Below, piece by piece: positions 8,103 through 13,801 of a stretch of 13,801 bases of DNA (its first letter is position 1; the number at the start of each line of letters is the position of its first letter). The position numbers and the translations under genes were made by a program. Origin of the DNA: an uncultured Lachnospiraceae bacterium (lineage in GTDB: Bacteria > Bacillota > Clostridia > Lachnospirales > Lachnospiraceae); NCBI GenBank assembly GCA_905193085.1, contig CAJJNI010000046.1, positions 1 through 13,801 on the forward strand, given 5' to 3'. The notes below the pieces were generated by a model. That model was not told the origin of the DNA. It saw only the letters and a program-made list of their open reading frames with translations, and made no database searches.

Positions 8103-8531
8103 CTATTTCCATTTAAAAATTATTATTCCGACAGCAGATATAATCACACCTATAAGCTTTCTCCATTCAAAGGGCTGCTTTTCCATTCCCCAAAGGCCAA
8201 ATAACTCTATAAGATATGATACTGCAATCTGGGAAACAACAATAAGAAGAGCTGCTCTTGCAGGTCCTAATGTGGCGGTACTTTTAATGACTGTCCTCGT
8301 TATAAAAGCACCTAAAACACCTGCAAACAAAAGCAGTTTGTTATTTATTGAAAACAACTTTGCAAAGCTTTCCTTTCCGGTAAAAAACCATGCAACAAGA
8401 CTTACTACAAGTGCTGTTGCCTGCACATAACTGTTAGTAACCCACTGGCTTGTTTCTTTTGTAAGCTGTGTATTCCAGACTCCCTGAATACTCATAAGTG
8501 CACCTGAAATTAATGCTGTAATTACTCCCAT
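8103..8531 (-). CDS. YdcZ-type (DUF606) DMT-superfamily small transporter
   Basis: A 142-residue, very hydrophobic protein with about five membrane helices (roughly 2-20, 30-50, 64-84, 90-112 and 124-140). Its length and patterns such as 'GALMSIQGVWNTQLTK' near the start and 'ARAALLIVVSQIAVSYLIELFG' fit the YdcZ branch of the drug/metabolite transporter superfamily, whose substrates are mostly unknown. These five-helix proteins are thought to work as dimers. GGAG lies 6 bases before the ATG. A long hairpin occupies the space between the solute-binding protein gene and this ribosome binding site. Whether it shares a transcript with the arg operon is unclear. Family call is fairly secure; substrate is not known. 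Confidence 0.82.
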   Translation of the reverse strand: MGVITALISGALMSIQGVWNTQLTKETSQWVTNSYVQATALVVSLVAWFFTGKESFAKLFSINNKLLLFAGVLGAFITRTVIKSTATLGPARAALLIVVSQIAVSYLIELFGLWGMEKQPFEWRKLIGVIISAVGIIIFKWK

Positions 8532-8549
8532 AAAATACTCCTTTTATAT

Positions 8550-8596
8550 AATAATGATGCTGAAGTCAAAAGATATTTGTCTTCAACATCATTATT
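8550..8596 (-). promoter_or_regulatory. Long intergenic hairpin upstream of the YdcZ-type transporter
   Basis: On the minus strand the arms AAUAAUGAUGUUGAAG (8581-8596) and CUUCAGCAUCAUUAUU (8550-8565) form a 16-bp stem with one U-G pair. After an A-A mismatch, CAAA/UUUG extends it by four pairs. On the plus strand the U-G becomes a C-A mismatch, so the minus-strand RNA is the better folder. The 3' arm ends a few bases before the AAAAGGAG ribosome binding site. A U-run (7 U) lies before the stem rather than after it, so it is not a standard terminator. It may control RNA stability or translation, or be a DNA operator. Confidence 0.5.
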
Positions 8597-8621
8597 GCTA
8601 AAAAAAGTTATTTTATCCGTT

Positions 8622-9869
8622 TTATGGGGAAATTCTGTGCTTCATGCTTTCAGAAAATTTTGAAACTTCTGTCATTGTGTCTTGACCGTTTGACACATTT
8701 TCAAATAATTCTTTTACCTTCAAAGAAAAATCCTCGGTCTTTAACAGCTTTGGAAATGTATCGCTGTTCTTATATATGTTATAAATCACATCAAAATTAT
8801 CAATTGATTTTCCAGAATCATATTTTGCCGGATATATGTTAGTCATAGAAAACAATTTATCTGAATATTCACAGGTTAAAAACTCTGCAAAATCAGCGGC
8901 TTCGTCCTGATTAACAGACATACCATTTACGACAACTGAATCTGTGTATGAGCCTGTTATGCTCTGTAGCGCTTCTGTAAGATTCGGAATCTGTGCAAGG
9001 GCATATACTGTACCCATATTTTTAGTATAATCATCTAATAATTTTATATAGTCAGAACTTAATATAAGGCTTAAATTTTTACCTTCTGCATATCCTAAAA
9101 TCATTGATTCTTCTTTTGCCTCCGGAGAAATACCGGTATCTGTAATAAGCTGCTGGTAAAACATCGTTGATTTTCTGACCATATCTTCATCTATCTGCAT
9201 CACTTCTGACGCATCTCCGGCATCACCGCCAACATTTATATATTTTCCAATAAAAGCATACTCACACAAAATATTTCCCGTGTTAAAATCAATACTTTTT
9301 TCCATTCCATTTTCTGCAAGAGATGATATATCACATGTATCTATCTGTTCTAAATAAGATGGCATTGAAATCAAATCGGAACGATACACAAAGCACGCTG
9401 TATGAAAACAAAGCGGATAGGCTATTTTCCTGCCATGATAGCTTACTGAATCAAGTGCAGTTTTTGCAAAATTATCTTCATTGAATTTATCACTTTTATT
9501 TTCAGAAGTAATTCCAAGCGCATAGGCATTTTCAAGCAATTCTTCTCTTACAATATATAAGTCAGGTGTACTTTCATCACCATTTGTACTTCCTGCAGCT
9601 ATGTTTTCAAGATATTCTGATGTAGAAACAAGCTGTGCCTTAACGGTAATACCTTTTTCTTTCTTATATTCTTCTGCCGCTTTATTTATAAAACCAGAAA
9701 AATTCTCATTAGTATAATAGAGCGTAAGCCCCGTTTCCTTTATACTCTCTTTTTCCATCTGTGCATTTTGTTTCTTTGATATATCATGGCTTATAACAAA
9801 CATGCAATAAAACAATATGCACAAAACTGCGGCAAAGAGCATTCTTTTTCTTATATGTTTCGCTTTCAT
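8622..9869 (-). CDS. Membrane-anchored extracellular solute-binding protein
   Basis: A 415-residue protein with a basic start (KAKHIRKR), one hydrophobic segment (about 10-27) and an extracytoplasmic domain. Features such as 'LTLYYTNENFSGFINKAAEEYKKEKGITVKAQLV', 'TPDLYIVREELLENA' and 'GRKIAYPLCFHTACFVYRSDL' follow the pattern of ABC-transporter substrate-binding proteins of the sugar/peptide type (SBP_bac_1/8 group). There is no proper lipobox, so it is probably held by an uncleaved N-terminal helix or released by signal peptidase I. No permease or ATPase gene is nearby. The ATG lies 5 bases after argD with no good ribosome binding site, which suggests translational coupling to the arg operon. 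Ligand unknown; a link to amino acids rests on position only. Confidence 0.75.
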   Translation of the reverse strand: MKAKHIRKRMLFAAVLCILFYCMFVISHDISKKQNAQMEKESIKETGLTLYYTNENFSGFINKAAEEYKKEKGITVKAQLVSTSEYLENIAAGSTNGDESTPDLYIVREELLENAYALGITSENKSDKFNEDNFAKTALDSVSYHGRKIAYPLCFHTACFVYRSDLISMPSYLEQIDTCDISSLAENGMEKSIDFNTGNILCEYAFIGKYINVGGDAGDASEVMQIDEDMVRKSTMFYQQLITDTGISPEAKEESMILGYAEGKNLSLILSSDYIKLLDDYTKNMGTVYALAQIPNLTEALQSITGSYTDSVVVNGMSVNQDEAADFAEFLTCEYSDKLFSMTNIYPAKYDSGKSIDNFDVIYNIYKNSDTFPKLLKTEDFSLKVKELFENVSNGQDTMTEVSKFSESMKHRISP

Positions 9870-9874
9870 AATTA

Positions 9875-11056
9875 TTATACACAGCTTCTTAAAACAGCTA
9901 TCATTTCATCTACATTTTCTTTTGTAATTACAAGCGGCGGAACCATTCTTAATACATTTCCACTTGCAGAAATAACGATAAGTCCCTTTTCCATTGCTTT
10001 TGCAATTACATCAGAAACAGGATTCAAAAGAACAAGTCCCTGAAGAAGACCCATTCCTCTTCTTTCTTTAACATTATCAAAGTCTTCAACCATTTTATCT
10101 AACTGTTCTTCAAAATATTTTGAAACTTCATTGACATGGTTTATTAAATCGAGCTTTTCAAACTGCTCAAATACTGCGCTTACTGCAGCACCTACAAATG
10201 GGTTTCCGCCATATGTAGTACCGTGGTCTCCAGGTACTAAAGAGTATTCTGCAACTTTTTCTGTCATTGCAAATGCACCTACAGGAACTCCACAGCCAAG
10301 AGCTTTTGCTGATGTAACAATATCAGGTACAACGCCATATTTCTGATAAGCAAACATGCTGCCGCATCTTCCCATTCCACACTGAATTTCATCAGATATA
10401 AACAATATATCCCTGCTGTCACAAAGTGCTCTTACATTTTTTATAAATTCTTCATCTGCAGGGTATATTCCGCCCTCACCCTGTACAGTTTCCATAATAA
10501 TTGCACATGTTTTATCAGTAACTGCTGCTTTAACACTTTCAAAATCGTTAAAATCAGCAAATTTCACACCGCCAATCAACGGTTCAAACGGTTCTCTGTA
10601 ATGTTCATTTCCTGTCACTGACAATGCACCCATACTTCTTCCGTGGAAAGAATGATTCCTTGCAACTATTTCATATCTGTCTTTTCCGTATTTTGTGTAA
10701 GAATATTTTCTTGCAGCTTTTAAAGCACCTTCAATAGCTTCTGTACCGCTGTTTGTGAAAAATACCCTGTCCATGCCGCTGCTCTTTATAAAATACTGTC
10801 CTGCTTTTACAATCGGCTCATTATAAAAAAGATTTGATGTGTGAAGAAGCATATCTGTCTGATTCTTTAATGCATTTTTGTATTCTTCATTGCTGTAGCC
10901 TAGTGCACAAACTGCGATTCCCGCAGCAAAATCAAGATATTTTTTTCCTGTATTATCGTATAAATATACACCCTCACCTTTTTCAAGGACAATCTGATAA
11001 CGGTTATATGTATGCAAAAGAACTTTTTCAGCATTATCTATATATGTATTAGTCAT
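9875..11056 (-). CDS. argD: Acetylornithine aminotransferase
   Basis: PLP enzyme of arginine biosynthesis that interconverts N-acetylglutamate semialdehyde and N-acetylornithine using glutamate. I start it at ATG 11054-11056, giving 393 residues beginning MTNTYIDNAEK. AAGGA lies 7 bases before it, and it overlaps the argB stop by 8 bases (ATGACTAA), typical of coupled translation. An ATG 10 codons further upstream lies inside argB and has no better signal. Fold-type I motifs: NSGTEA (102-107, phosphate binding), HSFHGR (135-140), SDEIQCGMGR with Asp222 (pyridine nitrogen), and Lys251 in TSAKALGCG, the Schiff-base lysine. HGTTYGGNP follows. Length and motifs are complete. The family also contains ornithine and GABA aminotransferases; the arg neighbours decide for ArgD. 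Confidence 0.96.
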   Translation of the reverse strand: MTNTYIDNAEKVLLHTYNRYQIVLEKGEGVYLYDNTGKKYLDFAAGIAVCALGYSNEEYKNALKNQTDMLLHTSNLFYNEPIVKAGQYFIKSSGMDRVFFTNSGTEAIEGALKAARKYSYTKYGKDRYEIVARNHSFHGRSMGALSVTGNEHYREPFEPLIGGVKFADFNDFESVKAAVTDKTCAIIMETVQGEGGIYPADEEFIKNVRALCDSRDILFISDEIQCGMGRCGSMFAYQKYGVVPDIVTSAKALGCGVPVGAFAMTEKVAEYSLVPGDHGTTYGGNPFVGAAVSAVFEQFEKLDLINHVNEVSKYFEEQLDKMVEDFDNVKERRGMGLLQGLVLLNPVSDVIAKAMEKGLIVISASGNVLRMVPPLVITKENVDEMIAVLRSCV

Positions 11057-11945
11057 TTTCAAATCCTTCTTTCTGTTCATCTCCATAAATAAGAGTTCCT
11101 ATACCTTTATTTGTAAATATTTCAAGAAGCAGACAGTGTGCAATTCTTCCATCAAGAATATGAACACGATTAACACCATTATTTACTGCATCAATACAGT
11201 TTCTGATTTTAGGGAGCATTCCGCCTCCTGCATTTCCTGATTTCAAAAATTCTTCTGCCTGTGATGTTGACATTCTTGATATAAGTGTATCAGGGTTTAA
11301 TGGATTTTCATAAACACCTTCTATATCTGTAAGGAATGCAAGTTTCTCTGCATACATTGCAGAAGCGATTGCACATGCAGCATCATCAGCATTGATATTA
11401 TAGCTGTATGAATCATTTAATCCAAGACCAATAGGGCAGAGAACAGGAACAAAGTTATTCTCAAGGAGAGTATTTAAAAGAGATGTATCAACGGTATGTA
11501 CTTCTCCTACAAATCCTATATCTTTTCCTTCTGATAATTTCTTAGTAACTCTTAAAATTCCACCGTCTTTGCCACTTATTCCGACAGCGTTGACTCCAAG
11601 ATTCTGCATAAGCTGTACAAGTGATTTGTTTACCTTTGAAAGAACCATCTCGGCTATTTCCATTGTATCTTCATCAGTTACCCTCAGTCCATTGATAAAC
11701 TGTGGTGTCATTCCTGATTTTTTTACCCACTTGCTTATTTCTTTTCCGCCTCCATGAACTATAATAGGCTTAAAACCGACAAGCTTAAGCAGTGCAACAT
11801 CCTGTATAACATGTTTTTTTAATTCTTCATCAACCATTGCGCTTCCGCCATATTTTACAACGATTACTTTCCCATTATATTTCTGAATATAAGGCAGTGC
11901 CTCGATAAGTACATTAGCTTTTTCAAGCCATAAATCCATTTCCAT
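11049..11945 (-). CDS. argB: N-acetylglutamate kinase
   Basis: Phosphorylates N-acetyl-glutamate with ATP, the second committed step to ornithine. It has 298 residues with KYGGSAM (31-37, phosphate binding), HGGGKEIS (64-71), NGLRVTDEDT (85-94) and SGKDGG (124-129). Later come 'NINADDAA' and 'LTDIEGVY' for the nucleotide site. The protein carries an extra N-terminal helix (about 3-22, WLEKANVLIEALPYIQKY) and a C-terminal 'NKGIGTLI'. These are the parts that in Thermotoga and Pseudomonas kinases build the hexamer and the arginine inhibition site, so feedback inhibition by arginine is likely. AAGGAG is 7 bases before the first ATG; the internal ATG two codons later is less well spaced. It follows the GNAT gene by 15 bases and overlaps argD. 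Confidence 0.96.
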   Translation of the reverse strand: MEMDLWLEKANVLIEALPYIQKYNGKVIVVKYGGSAMVDEELKKHVIQDVALLKLVGFKPIIVHGGGKEISKWVKKSGMTPQFINGLRVTDEDTMEIAEMVLSKVNKSLVQLMQNLGVNAVGISGKDGGILRVTKKLSEGKDIGFVGEVHTVDTSLLNTLLENNFVPVLCPIGLGLNDSYSYNINADDAACAIASAMYAEKLAFLTDIEGVYENPLNPDTLISRMSTSQAEEFLKSGNAGGGMLPKIRNCIDAVNNGVNRVHILDGRIAHCLLLEIFTNKGIGTLIYGDEQKEGFEND

Positions 11946-11960
11946 CTTTTTTCTCCTTAA

Positions 11961-12416
11961 TTACCGCACAAAATTTGTTATATTATTTTCATTCAGATTA
12001 TACTCATATAAATTGACATCATCTCTTATGTACCAGCCTAAATCTTTCCAGAATTTATTACCTGTTGCATTATCCTTAAATGCCATAAGATTTACTTTGT
12101 TGATGCCTTCTTTTTTAAGTGCTTCCAGTGCTTTTTCTGCCATCTGTGTAGCAATTCCTTTTTTCCTGAATTCAACATCTACGCACACATGGTAAAAACT
12201 TGCGCGTCTTCCGTCATGTCCACACATTAAAGTTGCCACTATATTTCCTTCACATTCTGCCACAAAGCTTGTTGTCGGATTTCTTCTAATAAAATTAACA
12301 ATATTTGTTTCACTGTCATCAATACTTCTTATACCCAGACCTTTTATTGAACACCAAAGTCTGTAAATACCTTCATAATCCTCCGGCTTCATAACTCTTA
12401 TTGTAACATTATCCAT
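11961..12416 (-). CDS. GNAT-family N-acetyltransferase (YpeA-like) in the argJ position
   Basis: A 151-residue single-domain acetyltransferase that uses acetyl-CoA. The GNAT core shows an N-terminal 'IRVMKPEDYEGIYRLW', a GHDGRR turn (66-71), motif A 'VDVEFRKKGIATQMAEKAL' (79-97, with R84, G87 and A89 in the acetyl-CoA loop) and a C-terminal 'NATGNKFWKDLGWYIRDD'. This pattern matches, as I recall it, the YpeA-like group of Clostridia and Proteobacteria, whose substrate is not established. It lies between argC and argB, 32 bases after one and 15 before the other, and has AGAGG about 10 bases before the ATG. argJ, which usually supplies N-acetylglutamate here, is absent from the cluster, so this could be a short N-acetylglutamate synthase. 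That role is inferred from position only; a bystander acetyltransferase is possible. Confidence 0.85.
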   Translation of the reverse strand: MDNVTIRVMKPEDYEGIYRLWCSIKGLGIRSIDDSETNIVNFIRRNPTTSFVAECEGNIVATLMCGHDGRRASFYHVCVDVEFRKKGIATQMAEKALEALKKEGINKVNLMAFKDNATGNKFWKDLGWYIRDDVNLYEYNLNENNITNFVR

Positions 12417-12448
12417 CTTAAAGTGACCTCTTTCAATTTTTTAAAAAT

Positions 12449-13489
12449 TTATGGAAACATAGGAACAAGCTCAAGTCCTTCGTTTTCTTTTAAACCAAAC
12501 ATAATGTTCATGTTCTGCACAGCCTGACCTGCCGCACCTTTTACAAGATTATCCATAGCACCCATCATTATAACACGATTTGTGCGTGGGTCAATCTTAA
12601 AATTAACATCAACATAGTTGCTGCCCTCAACCCATTTTGTCTGTGGGCATACATCTTTGTTAAGGACACGGACAAACTGCTCATTTTCATAATATTTGTC
12701 ATAAGCTGCCTTAACTTCTTCATATGAAACTTCTTTTTTAAGTGTTGCATAGGCAGTTACTAAAATTCCTCTGTTCATAGGAACAAGGTGCGGAGTAAAG
12801 TTAATGTATACTTTCTCTCCTGCCGCATAACCTAACTGCTCCTCAATTTCAGGAGTGTGTCTGTGTGTTGCAACTCCGTATGCTTTGATATTTTCATTTA
12901 CTTCACAATAAAGATTGTCAACCTTCGCACCACGTCCTGCTCCTGATGTTCCACTCTTTGCATCTATAATTATAGTAGATGCATCAATAAGTCCTTCTTT
13001 TAACATAGGATAAATTGAAAGTGTTGAACATGTAGGATAACAGCCCGGATTAGCAATAAGTCTTGCATTTTTTACCTTATCCCTGTTAATTTCGCATAAA
13101 CCGTATACTGCTTCTTCAATATACTGCGGACTCTTATGTTCTATTTTATACCACTCTTCATATGTATTAACATCTTTTATTCTGAAATCTGCGCTTAAAT
13201 CAATAATTTTAGTATTGCTTAAAATCTCATCATCAACTAAAGAAGCACATAAGCCCTGTGGTGTAGCTGTAAATATAACATCAACTTCTTTGGCAAGCTG
13301 TTTCATATTATCATCTTTGCATACATCATCTACAAGCTGAAACATGTTCTGATAAACATCCGCATATTTCTTATCTATGTAGCTTCTTGAACCATACCAT
13401 TTTATTTCAGCATCTTTATGTGCAAGTAAAATTCTGACTAATTCTGCTCCCGCATAACCTGTAGAACCAATAATTCCTACTTTAATCAT
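12449..13489 (-). CDS. argC: N-acetyl-gamma-glutamyl-phosphate reductase
   Basis: NADPH-dependent reduction of N-acetylglutamyl phosphate to the semialdehyde, the third step of ornithine synthesis. It has 346 residues, the standard length. The Rossmann motif GSTGYAGAELVR is at 8-19, and 'IIDLSADFR' at 95-103. The catalytic cysteine is Cys150 in NPGCYPT, followed by 'DAKSGTSGAGRGAK', 'THRHTPEIEEQL' (with the base histidine) and 'PHLVPMNRGI'. All are intact. The start is well set by AAGGAGG at 13498-13504, 8 bases before the ATG. It is the first gene of the arg operon, with its own ArgR-type promoter about 100 bases upstream. Confidence 0.97.
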   Translation of the reverse strand: MIKVGIIGSTGYAGAELVRILLAHKDAEIKWYGSRSYIDKKYADVYQNMFQLVDDVCKDDNMKQLAKEVDVIFTATPQGLCASLVDDEILSNTKIIDLSADFRIKDVNTYEEWYKIEHKSPQYIEEAVYGLCEINRDKVKNARLIANPGCYPTCSTLSIYPMLKEGLIDASTIIIDAKSGTSGAGRGAKVDNLYCEVNENIKAYGVATHRHTPEIEEQLGYAAGEKVYINFTPHLVPMNRGILVTAYATLKKEVSYEEVKAAYDKYYENEQFVRVLNKDVCPQTKWVEGSNYVDVNFKIDPRTNRVIMMGAMDNLVKGAAGQAVQNMNIMFGLKENEGLELVPMFP

Positions 13490-13497
13490 TTAATTTT

Positions 13498-13538
13498 CCT
13501 CCTTATTGTCCTGTCAGCCAGGACATATATGTATATCC
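13498..13538 (-). promoter_or_regulatory. argC leader: two overlapping hairpins beside the ribosome binding site
   Basis: In the roughly 90-base leader, UGUCCUG GCUGA CAGGACA (13507-13525) forms a 7-bp stem with a 5-base loop, ending 2 bases before AAGGAGG (13498-13504). Just upstream, GGAUAUA CAUA UAUGUCC (13521-13538) forms another 7-bp stem with one U-G pair. Both use the UGUCC segment, so only one can form at a time. An effect on argC translation or RNA stability is possible but unproven. Confidence 0.4.
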
Positions 13539-13577
13539 GGTTATATAATGTCAGAACAAAAAGTCCCAACAATCACG

Positions 13578-13616
13578 ATTGCATAATTATACATCAGTCA
13601 TGCATATAATTCAACC
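13578..13616 (-). promoter_or_regulatory. Arginine-regulated promoter of the arg operon with two ARG boxes
   Basis: The minus strand carries TTGAAT (13609-13614), 17 bp, then a perfect TATAAT (13586-13591), with A-tracts just upstream of the -35. Overlying it on the plus strand is ATTGCATAATTATACATC (13578-13595), which agrees with the 18-bp ARG box (TGAAT-N4-ATTCA core) at 13 of 16 defined positions. A second, weaker half-conserved box CATGCATATAATTCAACC lies at 13599-13616. They are 3 bp apart and 21 bp centre to centre, the tandem spacing ArgR hexamers use. The boxes cover both the -10 and -35, so an ArgR/AhrC repressor with arginine would block the operon. Start of transcription is expected near 13579. 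Confidence 0.75.
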
Positions 13617-13640
13617 CCCTTTTTCAAGTTTTTTTAATTA

Positions 13641-13779
13641 ACGGTAACTGCTAAGCCATGCTATGTAAAACACAAGCAGCATAACTGCATTAACAATAAG
13701 AAACACGGCTTATGGATTTCACATGGTCTTACAGCGGTCGTCCGGGTCTCGTTCATCACTGGCTCTGACACGCTGCCCG
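13641..13779 (-). ncRNA. Unidentified structured RNA candidate
   Basis: A stretch without an ORF that is clearly richer in G and C than the surrounding DNA. Helices that fold on the minus strand are: GCAGCG/CGCUGU (13771-13776 with 13731-13736), UAAGCCGUG/CAUGGCUUA (13704-13712 with 13652-13660, nine pairs), and a small GCAG/CUGC hairpin (13676-13688) inside the second. The first two each contain a G-U pair that would become A-C on the other strand, which points to the minus strand as sense. The segment between the arms of the first helix, including GAUGAACGAGACCCGG, is the GC-richest. No U-run terminator follows, so it could also be an upstream leader for argC. The ends are estimates. I cannot name the family; the raiA-type RNAs of Firmicutes are one candidate, from memory only. 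Confidence 0.5.
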
Positions 13780-13784
13780 CATAA

Positions 13785-13790
13785 ATTATA
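13785..13790 (-). promoter_or_regulatory. Candidate -10 box of the right-edge RNA
   Basis: TATAAT on the minus strand, 6 bases before GGGCAGCG where the GC-rich structured segment starts, so transcription would begin at about 13778. The -35 would fall beyond the window edge and cannot be checked. AT-rich DNA produces such boxes by chance, so this rests on its position. Confidence 0.4.
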
Positions 13791-13801
13791 TTGTCTGGAC
13801 T

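Noticed and set aside
8075..8108. A7C/GT7 stem after the YdcZ-type gene as an intrinsic terminator
   Set aside because: The stem is almost entirely A-U pairs with a 12-base loop; the T-run itself forms the 3' arm, so nothing is left to act as the release tract.
8540..8580. TTGACT with TATAAA as a promoter for the YdcZ-type transporter
   Set aside because: Spacing is 15 bp and the start of transcription would fall in or after the ribosome binding site.
9855..9880. AT-rich TGTATAATAATTATGAA before the solute-binding protein gene as another ARG box or promoter
   Set aside because: The half-sites are out of register with the ARG consensus, no -35 is found at a proper distance, and transcription would begin at the start codon itself.
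13621..13650. Plus-strand promoter and plus-strand reading of the structured segment
   Set aside because: No -10 box is present at a suitable place on that strand, and two helices lose a pair (G-U becomes A-C) when read on the plus strand.
13622..13801. T-box or known riboswitch controlling argC
   Set aside because: I find neither the T-box TGGNACCGCG sequence nor the conserved cores of lysine, glycine, cobalamin, SAM or c-di-GMP riboswitches, and the argC promoter lies downstream of this segment.

Overview
This window looks like part of a low-GC Clostridia chromosome, most likely from the Lachnospiraceae. The reasons are the AT-rich sequence and codon use, strong AAGGAGG-type ribosome binding sites, a GerMN lipoprotein, ComEA/ComEC, and a seryl-tRNA synthetase of the variant type I associate with Clostridia. 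Every gene I can support lies on the minus strand, so transcription runs from the high to the low coordinates. I see no insertion sequence, integrase, phage gene, CRISPR array, tRNA or rRNA.

Read in the direction of transcription, the window opens at its right edge (13801 to about 13640) with a compact, relatively GC-rich stretch. It has a -10 box in front of it and several possible RNA helices, two of which contain G-U pairs that work only on the minus strand. I read it as an unidentified structured non-coding RNA gene. Next comes a clear arginine-regulated promoter: TTGAAT, 17 bp, TATAAT, overlaid by two ARG-box-like operators 21 bp apart. It drives argC, a GNAT acetyltransferase, argB and argD, followed after 5 bp by a membrane-anchored solute-binding protein. 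argJ, normally found between argC and argB, is missing, and the GNAT gene sits in its place.

A YdcZ-type small membrane transporter follows, behind a conspicuous intergenic hairpin. A second block then starts from a probable promoter: comEA (DNA uptake), an OmpR-type response regulator, its histidine kinase, a two-domain GerMN lipoprotein and comEC (DNA channel). These are close enough to be one transcript, with a perfect 16-bp palindrome between comEA and the regulator. At the left end serS has its own promoter, whose -35 box overlaps the comEC stop codon, and it is followed by the beginning of holA (DNA polymerase III delta), cut by the window edge.

The genes therefore fall into three working groups: arginine/ornithine synthesis under an ArgR-type repressor; a competence pair enclosing a two-component system and an envelope lipoprotein; and housekeeping translation/replication genes. 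The candidates for something new are the right-edge RNA, the acetyltransferase in place of argJ, and the two intergenic inverted repeats.
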